Assembly: GCA_964458605.1 (NCBI GenBank)
Contig: CAYWLS010000021.1
Span: 9,393-73,392, forward strand
DNA: 64,000 nt
Source of the DNA: JBBSNV01 sp964458605
Lineage (GTDB): Bacteria; Pseudomonadota; Alphaproteobacteria; Reyranellales; JAQSWP01
Reading direction: 5' to 3'
The notes beneath the pieces are model-generated. The model was not told where the DNA came from, did not search any database, and saw only the letters and a list, made by a program, of their open reading frames with translations. Shown here piece after piece: positions 43,831-53,301 of the stretch (positions within the stretch are counted from its first letter, which is position 1; every line of letters starts with the position of its first letter). The position numbers were made by a program, and so were the translations under genes.

Positions 43831-45024
43831 TCAGCTCTGGGGCGTTTGGCGATAGCGCCGGCGCAGCAGCGGCAGGCACAGCAGCGCCGACGCGGCCAGC
43901 ACCGAGGAGGTCATGATGGTGGGCGGCAGGAAGTCGTTGTTGGGCCCGACCAGCAGCGCCGCCAGCGGCGGGCCGCCGATCTGGCCCAGGCTGAACACCA
44001 CCGTCATCCAGGCCAGCGCGCGAGGGAACTGCTCCGGCGACAGGATGCGCGCCTGCTGCAGGCAGAGCGCGGTGATGCCGATCAGGGTGGCGCCCAGCGC
44101 CGCCGCGCCGATGATCGCACCCGGCACCGAATGCCACAGCACCGGCACCAGCAGGCCGACCGCCTGCAGCAGAAAGGCGGTAATCAGCGCCAGGGTGACC
44201 CCCAGATGCCGCACCAGCGCCTGCCAGATCAAGTTGGACGGCGCCGCGGCCAGGCCGACCACCAGCCAGGTCAGGGTCGAGAAGTCGGCGAGCTGGGGCA
44301 GGCTGCGCACCAGGGTCGGCAGATAGGTGGCCTGCACGACATAGCCGAAGCCCATGCCGCCATAGGCCAGGAACAGCAGGGTGAAGGCGAGCGTGAACAG
44401 CCTGCGGCGCGGCACGCCGGGGCGGTCGGCGGGCGGCGGCTCGTCCACCGGCCGCAAGCGCAGGGCGGTGTAAAGCGCGGGCATCGCGAACAGCGCCGCC
44501 AATGCGCCCGCCACCTGCCACTGGCCGGCCCAGCCGATGCCGCTGCGCTGGGCCAGTTCGATCACCAGCGATGACGTGACGATGCCGATGCCGACGCCGC
44601 CCAGCAGCCAGCCGATGCGGTCGGCGCGCCCTTCCTTGACCAGCGCTTCCATCACGAAGGCGCTGACGAATATCTGCGCGAAGGCCGAGGCGATGCCGCT
44701 CAGGAAGCGCAGCGCATGCCACGCCAGCGGGTCGCGCGTGAAACCCATCGCCAGGGTGGTCAGCACCGACAGCACGATGCCCAGCATCAGCAGGACGCGA
44801 CGCGTACCGGGACGGCCGAACGGCGTGGCGGCCAGCGCGCCGACGAAATAGCCGATGAAATTGGTCGCGGCCAGCAGACCTGCGCTCTTCACGTCCAGCA
44901 AACCCGCGCCGATCATGTCGGGCAGGATCGGCGTGTAGATGAAGCGGCCGATGCCCATGGCCAGCATCATGGTCGTCATGCCGCCGGCCAGCACGAGGCT
45001 GGCCCGAGGGTGCGGCTGGGCCAT
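43831..45024 (-). CDS. MFS transporter (YbfB/YjiJ-like)
   Basis: The 397-residue protein has about 12 hydrophobic helices and starts MAQPHPRASLVLAGGMTTMM. The first-helix motif MLAMGIGRFIYTPILPDMIG and LRFLSGIASAFAQIFVSAFV define the YbfB/YjiJ type, whose substrates are mostly unknown. It is a close paralogue of the MFS gene immediately upstream, with a one-base stop-start overlap. Confidence 0.85.
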   Translation of the reverse strand: MAQPHPRASLVLAGGMTTMMLAMGIGRFIYTPILPDMIGAGLLDVKSAGLLAATNFIGYFVGALAATPFGRPGTRRVLLMLGIVLSVLTTLAMGFTRDPLAWHALRFLSGIASAFAQIFVSAFVMEALVKEGRADRIGWLLGGVGIGIVTSSLVIELAQRSGIGWAGQWQVAGALAALFAMPALYTALRLRPVDEPPPADRPGVPRRRLFTLAFTLLFLAYGGMGFGYVVQATYLPTLVRSLPQLADFSTLTWLVVGLAAAPSNLIWQALVRHLGVTLALITAFLLQAVGLLVPVLWHSVPGAIIGAAALGATLIGITALCLQQARILSPEQFPRALAWMTVVFSLGQIGGPPLAALLVGPNNDFLPPTIMTSSVLAASALLCLPLLRRRYRQTPQS

Positions 45025-46262
45025 CAGAGCCGGGGTCCGGCAGCGGGCGCGGGATCGCGCGGCGCGACAGGCCGCAGCGGCAGGATGGATAGCGCGACCA
45101 GCACCGCGCCCAGCACCAGCACCGCCGACGCCAGCACGGTGGGCCACAGGAAGCTGCCATCCGGACCGACCAGCGCGCCGGCCAGCGGCGGTCCGGCGAT
45201 CTGGCCCAGGCCGAAGGAAGCGGTCATCAGCGCCACGGCGCGACCGGCCTGGCTGCCCGACAGGGCGCGGGCGTGGCCCAGCCCCATGGCGGTGATGCCC
45301 ATGAAAGTGCCGCCCAGCGCCACCGCGGCGATCGCCACGCCCGGCACCGAACTCCATACCAGCGGCACCAGCAGGCCGACCGCCTGCAGCACAAAGGCCG
45401 CGATCATCGCCAGCGGCCGGCCGGTGCGGCGGGCGATGCTGTCCCATAGCGGATTGGACGGCGCCGCTGACAGCCCCACCACCAGCCATGCCAGGGTGCC
45501 GAAGCCAGCCAGAGCGGGCAGCGCCCGCATCAAGGTCGGCAGGTAGGTGGCGTCGATGATGTAGCCCAGGCCGAGACAGAAATAGGCGACCAGCAGCAGC
45601 GCGAAGGCCGGCGTAAACAGCCGGTCGCGGCCATCGCCACCGGCCGCCGCAGCGGCTGTCCTGGGCAGGTCCAGCCGCATCGTGCCGTACCAGGCGACCA
45701 GCGCCAGCACGGCGGCAAGGTCGCCCGCCGCCAGCCACAATCCGCGCCAGTTGATCGCCATCTGCTGCATGGCCTCGACCAGCACGGCGGACGCGGCGAT
45801 GCCCAGGCCGACGCCGGCGAAGAACCAGCCTGCCCATTGCGGCCGCTCGGCGCGGGCAAAGGCCTCGCCGGCGAAGCCGACGAAGAACACCAGCACGAAG
45901 GCGCTGGCCAAGCCGCTCAGGAACCGCACCGCCAGCCATATCGGGATGCTGGGCGAGATCGCCATCGCCAGGGTGGTGACAACGCTGGCCACGATCGCCA
46001 GGCGCAGCCAGACCAGCCGCTGGCGCGGCGTCACGATCAATGCCGCGATCAGCGCGCCCGCCAGGTAGCCGACGAAATTGGCCGAAGCGATCCAGCCCGC
46101 CTGGGCGATGCTGAGCTGTCCCTCGTTCAGCATGTCGGGCAGGATCGGCGTGTAGACGAAGCGGCCGATGCCCATTGCCAGCATCAGCGCAGCGATGCCG
46201 CCCCACAGCACCGCGCGCGCATCGCCCACCAGGCGGCGCTGCTCGAACGGATCGGCGCTCAT
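45024..46262 (-). CDS. MFS transporter (YbfB/YjiJ-like), tandem paralogue
   Basis: The 412-residue protein shares the pattern MLAMGIGRFVYTPILPDMLN and VRFLSGLASAFVLVFFVGFA with its downstream neighbour and clearly arose by duplication. It has about 12 helices. It begins at ATG 46262, 21 bases downstream of ribF. The pair separates ribF from the ileS-lspA block, which is often directly downstream of ribF in Proteobacteria. Confidence 0.85.
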   Translation of the reverse strand: MSADPFEQRRLVGDARAVLWGGIAALMLAMGIGRFVYTPILPDMLNEGQLSIAQAGWIASANFVGYLAGALIAALIVTPRQRLVWLRLAIVASVVTTLAMAISPSIPIWLAVRFLSGLASAFVLVFFVGFAGEAFARAERPQWAGWFFAGVGLGIAASAVLVEAMQQMAINWRGLWLAAGDLAAVLALVAWYGTMRLDLPRTAAAAAGGDGRDRLFTPAFALLLVAYFCLGLGYIIDATYLPTLMRALPALAGFGTLAWLVVGLSAAPSNPLWDSIARRTGRPLAMIAAFVLQAVGLLVPLVWSSVPGVAIAAVALGGTFMGITAMGLGHARALSGSQAGRAVALMTASFGLGQIAGPPLAGALVGPDGSFLWPTVLASAVLVLGAVLVALSILPLRPVAPRDPAPAAGPRL

Positions 46263-46283
46263 GCGCTGGCCATCATGGGCGCG

Positions 46284-47231
46284 TTAGTTCCCGCCGGCGC
46301 GCAGCAAGTGCCGGGCCTGTTCGCCGTCGCGCAGAATCTGCGCCTTGAGCGCGTCGAAGGACGGGAATTTCTGCTCGGGCCGCAGGAAGTCGACGAACTG
46401 CACGCGCAGATGCTTGCCGTAGAGATCGCCGGCGAAATCGAACAGATGCACCTCCAGCCACACGCTCCTGCCGTCGACCGTGGGCCGGCTGCCGAAATTG
46501 GCCACGCCGTCGGACCACACCGTCTCGGCGCCGCGATCGACGCCGGCGCGCACGGCATAGACGCCCTTGGCGGGCTGCAGGAAATCGGCCAGGCGGATAT
46601 TGGCGGTGGGAAAGCCGATGGTGCGACCCAGTTGCTTGCCAGTCTCGACCCGGCCCTCGATCTCCCAGGCGCGGCCCAGCAGGCGGGCCGCCTGACGCGG
46701 CTTGCCCTCCTCTAGATAGCGGCGGATCTGGGTCGAGGAATAGATCTCGCCGCTATCGGCCGCCACCGGCGACACGGCCGTGTAGTAGTAGCGATGCGCC
46801 GCGGCCAGGCGCTCCAGCAGCGCAGCGTTGCCCGAGCGGTTGTGGCCGAACACGAAATCGTAGCCGGTCACGACGTGGCGCGCGCCCAGGCCGCGGTCGA
46901 TCACCTGGTCGATGAAGCGCTCGGCGGTGAAGGCGGCGAAGTCGCGGTCGAAGCGCACCACGAACAGCAGATCGACGCCCAGTTGCTCGATCACGCGCGC
47001 CTTCAGCCGCAGTGGCGTCAGGCGGAACGGCGGATCGTCGGGCCGGAAGAAGCTGCGCGGATGCGGCTCGAAGGTCAGCACCGCAACCGGGGCGCCGATG
47101 CGCTGGGCGGCGCGGCGAGTCTGGGCGATCACCGCCTGATGCCCCAGATGCAGCCCGTCGAAATTGCCGATGGCCACCGCGCAGCCGCGATCCTCGGCGG
47201 CGAGCGGTGCATAATGGCGCAAAACACGCAT
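46284..47231 (-). CDS. ribF: bifunctional riboflavin kinase/FAD synthetase
   Basis: The 315-residue protein has the FAD synthetase domain (AIGNFDGLHLGHQAVIAQTR, VTGYDFVFGHNRSGNA, SSTQIRRYLEEG) and the C-terminal riboflavin kinase domain (GRTIGFPTANIRLADFLQP, EVHLFDFAGDLYGKHLRVQF). It makes FMN and FAD from riboflavin. Length and domain order are normal. Confidence 0.97.
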   Translation of the reverse strand: MRVLRHYAPLAAEDRGCAVAIGNFDGLHLGHQAVIAQTRRAAQRIGAPVAVLTFEPHPRSFFRPDDPPFRLTPLRLKARVIEQLGVDLLFVVRFDRDFAAFTAERFIDQVIDRGLGARHVVTGYDFVFGHNRSGNAALLERLAAAHRYYYTAVSPVAADSGEIYSSTQIRRYLEEGKPRQAARLLGRAWEIEGRVETGKQLGRTIGFPTANIRLADFLQPAKGVYAVRAGVDRGAETVWSDGVANFGSRPTVDGRSVWLEVHLFDFAGDLYGKHLRVQFVDFLRPEQKFPSFDALKAQILRDGEQARHLLRAGGN

Positions 47232-47282
47232 GGCTCTAGCTTGGACGATCCCGGCGTCGGACGCTACTGCGCCGCGGTACGG

Positions 47283-47729
47283 CTATTGGGCGGCCGCCTT
47301 GGGGCGATTGGGCACCAGCGCCACCGCCTCGCCGTCGATCACCACCAGATCGCCCACCTTGCAGACGGTTTTCATTTTCACCCGGCGCTTTTCGGGCACG
47401 ATCTCGGTGATGGTCGCGGTGGCAGTCACCGTGTCGCCGGCCCGCACCGGCGCCTTGAACTTGATGTCCTGGCTGACATAGATGCAGCCGGGGCCCGGCA
47501 GCTTGGTGCCCAGGATGGTGGAGATGAAGGCGGCGCTCAGCATGCCGTGCGCCACGCGGCCCTTGAACAGGGTCTGGGCGGCGAACTCCTGGTGCAGATG
47601 CACCGGGTTGGTGTCACCCGACACGCCGGCGAAAGCCATGATATCGGCCTCGGTCACCGTCTTGCCGAAGCTGGCGCTCATGCCGACCTTGAGATCCTCG
47701 AGATAATAGCCGTGCAGTTCGGCGACCAT
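47283..47729 (-). CDS. MaoC-family hydratase
   Basis: The 148-residue single hotdog-domain protein has the hydratase 2 motif FAGVSGDTNPVHLHQEFA (the Asp and His are the catalytic pair) and FKGRVAHGMLSAAFISTILGT. It is an (R)-specific enoyl-CoA hydratase-like enzyme, used in fatty-acid or polyhydroxyalkanoate metabolism. The actual substrate is not determined. Confidence 0.9.
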   Translation of the reverse strand: MVAELHGYYLEDLKVGMSASFGKTVTEADIMAFAGVSGDTNPVHLHQEFAAQTLFKGRVAHGMLSAAFISTILGTKLPGPGCIYVSQDIKFKAPVRAGDTVTATATITEIVPEKRRVKMKTVCKVGDLVVIDGEAVALVPNRPKAAAQ

Positions 47730-47835
47730 GGCGCATTCCCTCTGGGGTTCATTGGTTGTCGCGGGGCGGGGCGCGCACTCTAGGCAGCCTGGACGTTAGG
47801 CTCAAGCGCGGCCGGGTTGCGGCCTATTGTTGCAA

Positions 47836-47853
47836 CTGTATTACAATTTTATT
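47836..47853 (+). promoter_or_regulatory. weak Pho-box-like direct repeat
   Basis: CTGTATT (47836-47842) and TTTTATT (47847-47853) lie 11 bases apart, the spacing of PhoB half-sites, in an unusually AT-rich patch that also holds a -10-like TACAAT (47842-47847). The match to the consensus CTGTCAT repeat is only about eight of 14. The downstream gene is a phosphate cotransporter, which is why I note it. Confidence 0.25.
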
Positions 47854-47860
47854 ACGTCTG

Positions 47861-49597
47861 GTGGGTCAGTCGGCGATATCCTTTGCCGGCCAAAGCCTTA
47901 CTTGTCGATGGGAGGACGCCGACATCACCGCCACCGTCGTTCTGCTGACCCTGCTGGGCGGCGCCGCACTGCTGATCTGGGGCTTGCGCATGGTGCGCAC
48001 CGGCATCATGCGGGCCTATGGCGCGGCCTTGCGGCTGCGCCTGAGCGCGGCGCTGCGCAACCGCTTCGCGGCGCTGCTGGCCGGGCTGGGCGTGACGGTG
48101 GCCCTGCAGAGCAGCACCGCGACCTCCTTGATGGCGGCATCCTTCGTGTCGCGCCGCATCGTCGGCGATGCCGCGGTGCTGGCCATCACCCTGGGCGCCG
48201 GCATCGGCACCAGCCTGGTGACCCAGGCGCTGTCCTTCGACGTGCTGTGGATCGGCCCGCTGTTCGTGCTGGTGGGCGTGATCGGCTTCCTGGGCTGGCC
48301 TTCGACGCGGGTGCACGACATGGCCCGCACCGGCATCGGCATCGGCCTGATCCTGCTGGCGCTGCACCAGATCGGTTCGGTGGCCGGGCCGATCGGCCAG
48401 GCCGTGCCGGTGCAGACCCTGCTCGAATCGCTGGGCGGCGAACCGCTGATCGCGGTGCTGGTGACGGCCGGCCTGACCGTGCTGACCACCTCGTCGATCG
48501 CCATGGTGCTGCTGGTGGTATCGCTGGCCTCGCAGGGCGCGGTCACACCGCATCTGGCGCTGCTGATGGTGATCGGCGCCAATCTGGGCGCGTCGCTGCC
48601 GCCGCTGCTGGGCACCGGGCGCAGCGAGCCGGCGGCGCGGCGCGCGCCGCTGGCCAATTTCCTGTTCCGCATCGTGGTGACGGTGCTGGCGCTGCTGCTG
48701 CTGCGGCCGGTGCAGGCCGAACTGGCGGCGCTTGACCCGATGCCGGCGCGCATGGCGGCCAATTTCCACACACTGTTCAACGTGGCGGTGGCGGCGATCT
48801 TCCTGCCGCTGATCGATCCGGTGGCGGCGCTGATGCGCCGGCTGCTGCCCGACAAGCCGCAGCCGGACGACGAGGGCCAGCCGCGCTATCTCGATCCCGC
48901 CGCGCTCGACGTGCCGTCGGTGGCGATCGCCTCGGCGGCGCGCGAAACCCTGCGCCAGGGCGACGTGATCGGCGAGATGCTGCGGCGCACGCTCGACGTG
49001 TTCCGCACCGACGACCGCAAGCTGCTCAAGGAAGTCGAGCGCATGGACAACGTGATCGACCGGCTGCACGAATCGATCAAGCTGTTCCTGACCCGCGTCA
49101 GCCGCGAATCGCTCGATCCCGAGGACAGCCGGCGCAACATCGACGTGCTGACCTTCACCACCAATCTCGAGCATATCGGCGACATCATCGACAAGAACCT
49201 GATGGAGCTGGCGGCCAAGAAGATCAAGCACAAGCTGGCCTTCTCGCCCGAAGGCTTCCGCGAAATCTCCGAGATGCACGCCCGGCTGATGGACAATCTG
49301 GCGCTGGCGCTCAACGTCTTCATGTCCGGCGACACGCGCATGGCGCGCCGCCTGCTGGAGGAGAAGGTGCAGTTCCGCGACATGGAGCGCAACGCCTGGG
49401 ACGCGCACATGCAGCGCCTGGCCAGCGGCCGGCCCGAATCGGTGGCCTCGTCCAGCCTGCACCTGGACATCATCCGCGATCTGAAGCGCATCAACTCGCA
49501 CCTCACCTCGGTGGCCTACCCGATCCTCGACGCGGCAGGCGAGCTGACCCGCACCCGCCTGAAGGGCAAGGCCACGACCGCCGCCAGCGAGGACTGA
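47861..49597 (+). CDS. Na/Pi cotransporter family protein
   Basis: The protein has two Na/Pi-cotransporter repeats (LLGGAALLIWGLRMVRTGIM, VALQSSTATSLMAASFVS; second QSST-like segment TVLTTSSIAMVLLVVSL) followed by a PhoU-like helical C-terminal domain (about the last 200 residues; LKEVERMDNVIDRLHESIKLFL, NLEHIGDIIDKNL). It moves inorganic phosphate with sodium, and PhoU-like domains regulate such transport. The start is uncertain: GTG 47861 is used, but a perfect GGGAGG (47910-47915) sits eight bases before an in-frame ATC at 47924 that begins directly at the first helix. Confidence 0.85.
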   Translation: MGQSAISFAGQSLTCRWEDADITATVVLLTLLGGAALLIWGLRMVRTGIMRAYGAALRLRLSAALRNRFAALLAGLGVTVALQSSTATSLMAASFVSRRIVGDAAVLAITLGAGIGTSLVTQALSFDVLWIGPLFVLVGVIGFLGWPSTRVHDMARTGIGIGLILLALHQIGSVAGPIGQAVPVQTLLESLGGEPLIAVLVTAGLTVLTTSSIAMVLLVVSLASQGAVTPHLALLMVIGANLGASLPPLLGTGRSEPAARRAPLANFLFRIVVTVLALLLLRPVQAELAALDPMPARMAANFHTLFNVAVAAIFLPLIDPVAALMRRLLPDKPQPDDEGQPRYLDPAALDVPSVAIASAARETLRQGDVIGEMLRRTLDVFRTDDRKLLKEVERMDNVIDRLHESIKLFLTRVSRESLDPEDSRRNIDVLTFTTNLEHIGDIIDKNLMELAAKKIKHKLAFSPEGFREISEMHARLMDNLALALNVFMSGDTRMARRLLEEKVQFRDMERNAWDAHMQRLASGRPESVASSSLHLDIIRDLKRINSHLTSVAYPILDAAGELTRTRLKGKATTAASED

Positions 49598-49657
49598 CCC
49601 GCCTGCGTTTCGGAGACGTCCAACCCGCCGCCGGGCTCGACGATGCGAGTGTAGCCG

Positions 49658-51082
49658 TCAGTGCCGCACGACCGGATCGATCGGCAGCCGGGTGGCCAGG
49701 CCGAACACCTGCTCCATCAGATGCGCCGCGGCCAACAGCGCCTTCTCGCCGCGCGGCCTGCCCACCAGTTGCAGGCCGACCGGCAGGCCGGCCTTGGTGA
49801 AGCCGCACGGGATCGAGATCGCCGGGCAGCCGGTCATGGTGACGATCGAGGTGATCAGGATCCAGTCGACATAGGTCTCCAGCTTCTGGCCGTTGATCAC
49901 CTCGACATAGCGCTGCTCGACCGGGAAGGGCGGGTGCTGCGCGGTCGGCAGCACCAGCAGATCGTGGTCGCGGAAGAACCGGACGAAGCGGTTGTAGAGC
50001 TCGCGCTGCAGCACGACGGCGCGGCGGATATCGTCGATGGTGAGCTTGAAACCGGCCTCGATGTTCCAGATCACCTCGGGCTTGAGCTTGTCGCGGTCGG
50101 TCTTCAGCAGCCCGCCGCGGGCGATCGCCATGTGATGGGCGCGCATGGTCTGGAACGCCTCGCGCGCGCCGGCGCAATCGGGCGATGCCCCTTCGACCGC
50201 CGCGCCGATCTCGGCGAAGCGCTTGGCGGCCGCTTCGCAGATCGCCTCGACCTCGTGGTCGACCGGGCACACGCCGCCCAGGTCGGGGGTCCAGCCGATG
50301 CGCGCGGGCTTGACCGGCGCTTCGACCGCTGCCTGGTAGGAGCCGGCCGGCGGATCGTAGGACAGCGCATCGTCGGGCTGGGCGCCGCAATAGGCGTCGA
50401 GCATCAGCGCCACGTCGCCCACGGTGCGGCCCATCGGCCCCGCCACCGCGAAGGTGTCCAGCGGCACGCCGACCGGGCCGTGCGGCACGCAGCCGGGGCT
50501 GGGCCGCAGCCCGACCACGCCGCAGAAGCTGGCCGGCGTGCGCAGCGAGCCGCCCAGATCCGAGCCGGTCGCCAGCCAGGCCTGGCCCGCGGCAAGATTG
50601 ACCGCCGCGCCGCCGGAAGAACCGGCGCAGGTCATGCGCGTGTCCCAGGGATTGCGCGTGATGCCGAACACTTCGTTGAAGGTCTGCGCGCCGGCGCCGA
50701 ACTCGGGCGTGTTGCTCTTGCCGATCACCAGCGCGCCGCGCGCTTCGAGGTTCATCACGCCGGCATCGGTGCGCTTGGCGATATTGTCCTTGTAGACCGG
50801 CGAGCCGAAGGTGGTGCGCACGCCTTCGACATCGTTGAGATCCTTGACCGAGATCGGCAGGCCGGCCAGCCAGCCGGCCTGCTCGCTGTCGAGCCGGCCC
50901 AGCCCCTTGGCGCGGTCGCGGGCGCGATCCAGGCACAGGGTCGGCATGGCGTTCAGCGCCTTGTCGGTGGCCCCGATACGCGAAGCGGCCGCATCGATCA
51001 GTTCCAGCGGCGAGACCTGGCGGGCGCGCAGCATGGCCACCGCCTGCCGCGCCGTCAGCCGCCACAGATCGGTTGGCGTCAT
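49658..51082 (-). CDS. amidase (amidase signature family)
   Basis: The 474-residue protein has the Ser-cisSer-Lys triad of amidase-signature enzymes: lysine in GLPISVKDLNDVEG, the Gly/Ser-rich loop CAGSSGGAAVNLAAGQAWLATGSD and GGSLRTPASFCGVVG with the nucleophile serine. Without gatB/gatC nearby, it is more likely an amide hydrolase than the GatA subunit. Substrate is unknown. Confidence 0.9.
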   Translation of the reverse strand: MTPTDLWRLTARQAVAMLRARQVSPLELIDAAASRIGATDKALNAMPTLCLDRARDRAKGLGRLDSEQAGWLAGLPISVKDLNDVEGVRTTFGSPVYKDNIAKRTDAGVMNLEARGALVIGKSNTPEFGAGAQTFNEVFGITRNPWDTRMTCAGSSGGAAVNLAAGQAWLATGSDLGGSLRTPASFCGVVGLRPSPGCVPHGPVGVPLDTFAVAGPMGRTVGDVALMLDAYCGAQPDDALSYDPPAGSYQAAVEAPVKPARIGWTPDLGGVCPVDHEVEAICEAAAKRFAEIGAAVEGASPDCAGAREAFQTMRAHHMAIARGGLLKTDRDKLKPEVIWNIEAGFKLTIDDIRRAVVLQRELYNRFVRFFRDHDLLVLPTAQHPPFPVEQRYVEVINGQKLETYVDWILITSIVTMTGCPAISIPCGFTKAGLPVGLQLVGRPRGEKALLAAAHLMEQVFGLATRLPIDPVVRH

Positions 51083-51167
51083 GGTTGCCCTCCCGTCGTC
51101 TTTCTAGTCGCTTGGATATTCTCTATCGCACGGCCGGGCCCTTGCCAACCGCCGCCGCCCGCCAAGC

Positions 51168-51650
51168 CTATCGCCGGGGCGACAGGAACTGGGCGCGGTC
51201 GAAGCGCGGGCCGTCTCCCTCCGGAATCTTCATGATGCAGGATGCGCGCACCAATTGATTGCCGTTGGCATGCAGGGCCACGTTGGCGAAGGCCATGTGG
51301 CGCGTCACCTTGACCACCTCGCCGGTGCAGTCGATCCAGTCGCCGGCGCGACCCGGGGCGACGAAATCGAAGGTCATGTTGATGGTGGGCAGGAATTTGT
51401 CGAGCCCGGCCTTGAAGCCGGTGACGAAGCCCGCCGTCATGTCGCTCATGGTCATCAGCATGCCGCCATGGACCATGGCCGCCGGATTGCAGTGGCAGGG
51501 CTGCGCGCGGAAGCCGAGCTGCACGTCCCGATCGGCGATCCTGGCGAAGATCGGACCGATCAGCACGTTGAAGGCAGTGCCCTTGAAGTCGAGCCGCTGG
51601 AATCCCGCCGGCACGTCCAGCGCCGCCTCGTCCTCGATCACTTCGATCAT
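51168..51650 (-). CDS. PaaI-like hotdog thioesterase
   Basis: The protein of about 160 residues has the hotdog motif NPAAMVHGGMLMTMSDMTAGF, typical of PaaI-type acyl-CoA thioesterases. ATG 51650 (MIEVIEDEAALDVPAG) is preferred; the frame is open 32 codons further upstream. It and the second thioesterase at 54543-54989 flank the Rieske-CaiB pair in the same orientation. Confidence 0.85.
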   Translation of the reverse strand: MIEVIEDEAALDVPAGFQRLDFKGTAFNVLIGPIFARIADRDVQLGFRAQPCHCNPAAMVHGGMLMTMSDMTAGFVTGFKAGLDKFLPTINMTFDFVAPGRAGDWIDCTGEVVKVTRHMAFANVALHANGNQLVRASCIMKIPEGDGPRFDRAQFLSPRR

Positions 51651-51882
51651 CACGCCATTCCCCCGGACCACGCTACCCCGCCACGCGACGCACCGGCATG
51701 GCGCCGCATCGGCATTCCCCGCTTCGACACGGACAAAACCCGCCATGTGGTACTATAGGACATGCCGCGCCACCACAGAATTGGCCGCCGGCTTTGAGAT
51801 GATTGCCCGACGATGCTGCGGCTGGAATCGGGGCGACAATCCGGCGGCAAGACCGGATGTGCTGCGTTCAGGAGGAACGGCC

Positions 51883-53133
51883 ATGCCAGCCAGTGCTATG
51901 CGACGGCGCGGATTGGACGCCGAGACGATCAGGTGCTGGACTGCCGCCGTCGCCGCCGAAAGCAAGCGCAGCGAGCCGCCCGACGGATTTCCCGTCCTGC
52001 CCGAACTCCCGTCCGCCCGCTACACCGATCCGGCGTTCTTTGCCCTCGAAATGGAGACGCTGTTCAAGCGCGGCTGGGTATACGCCGGCCACACCGACCA
52101 GCTACCGGAAGTCGGAAGCTACTTCGTGCGCAAGGTCACCGGCGCCCCCATCCTGGTGATTCGCGGCGAAGACCGGAAGATCCGCGCCTTCTACAACACC
52201 TGCCGGCACCGCGGCGCACCCGTGGTGCGCGACGCGGCAGGCTGCGCGCGCAGCAGGGCCCTTACCTGCGGCTATCACGGCTGGACCTATCGGCTGGACG
52301 GCCGCCTCCAGGGCATCACCGATCAGCGCGATTTCGGTCCGATCGACCTGACCTGCCGCGCCCTGGTGCCGGTCGGCTGCGACGTCTACGGCAGCTTCAT
52401 CTTCGTTTCGGAAGATCCGCAGGCGGAACCTTTGCAGCGGTTCCTCGAGCCGATCACGCGCTTTTTCCGGCACCTGCCGATGGACGAGCTGAAACTCGTC
52501 AGCCGGCGCGAGGTCGAACTGGCCGGCAACTACAAGGTGGCGATCGAGAACTTCCTCGAGGCCTACCACTTTCGCACGCTGCACCGGAACACGGTGCACC
52601 GCATCTACGACGGCCATGCCACGCACGTGCATCTGTGGGAGCATGGGCACTCCATGATGCTGACGCCGAACCGTCACGCCGGCTGGAAGGACCCGGGCGC
52701 GATCGGCATGCCGGAGATGACGGGCTCGACCACCATCGAGCGCGACTACAATCCGAGCTACAGCGTCTTCCCGAACCTGATCCTGCCGATCAGTTCCACC
52801 GGCATGCCCGCCGTCGCGATCTGGCCGCTGACCATCGACCGCAGCATGATCGAGGTGCTGTGGTTCGCGCCAAGCTGGGGCGAGGAGCCGCGTCCGGCAT
52901 TGTGGGATACCCGTATCGCCAACTTCGACCGCATCGTCGACGAGGACGTCTCCTTCGTCGAACCGATCCAGGCGTCGATCAGCTCGGGAGGCTTTCGGGG
53001 CGTTCCCCTCAACTACCAGGAGCGTCGCATCTATCACTGGAACGAGGAGCTCGACCGGCGCATCGGCGTCGAGCGAATCCCGGCGCCTTGGCGCGTCGTC
53101 CCGGTGCTGGACGCCTATATCGAGCGAGACTGA
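51883..53133 (+). CDS. Rieske ring-hydroxylating oxygenase, alpha subunit
   Basis: The 416-residue protein has the Rieske [2Fe-2S] motif CRHRG followed about 17 residues later by CGYHGWTY (residues about 106-128). The catalytic domain has the mononuclear iron ligands around NFLEAYHFRTLH and a C-terminal aspartate region (FDRIVDEDVSF). Members hydroxylate or demethylate aromatic rings, carnitine, choline-like or other substrates using an external reductase, which is not adjacent. GGAGGA (51871-51876) precedes ATG 51883. It is divergent from the upstream thioesterase. Confidence 0.9.
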   Translation: MPASAMRRRGLDAETIRCWTAAVAAESKRSEPPDGFPVLPELPSARYTDPAFFALEMETLFKRGWVYAGHTDQLPEVGSYFVRKVTGAPILVIRGEDRKIRAFYNTCRHRGAPVVRDAAGCARSRALTCGYHGWTYRLDGRLQGITDQRDFGPIDLTCRALVPVGCDVYGSFIFVSEDPQAEPLQRFLEPITRFFRHLPMDELKLVSRREVELAGNYKVAIENFLEAYHFRTLHRNTVHRIYDGHATHVHLWEHGHSMMLTPNRHAGWKDPGAIGMPEMTGSTTIERDYNPSYSVFPNLILPISSTGMPAVAIWPLTIDRSMIEVLWFAPSWGEEPRPALWDTRIANFDRIVDEDVSFVEPIQASISSGGFRGVPLNYQERRIYHWNEELDRRIGVERIPAPWRVVPVLDAYIERD

Positions 53134-53301
53134 CGTTCCGCCGCGCGTCGGAATCCGTCATGGCGGACCGCGCAGCGCCGCCGCCAAGGCGCCATCCGGG
53201 CGCAAAGCCGGCGCAAATAGTGGCGACGCTCGGGCGATCCGCGACTACTATCCGTGCAGCGCGGGAATCCGCGCAGGAGCTCGCCTGACCGGGAGTACGC
53301 C

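Noticed and set aside
49658..51082. GatA subunit of the tRNA-dependent amidotransferase
   Set aside because: The amidase signature fits, but no gatB or gatC is near and the sequence blocks are closer to general amidases.
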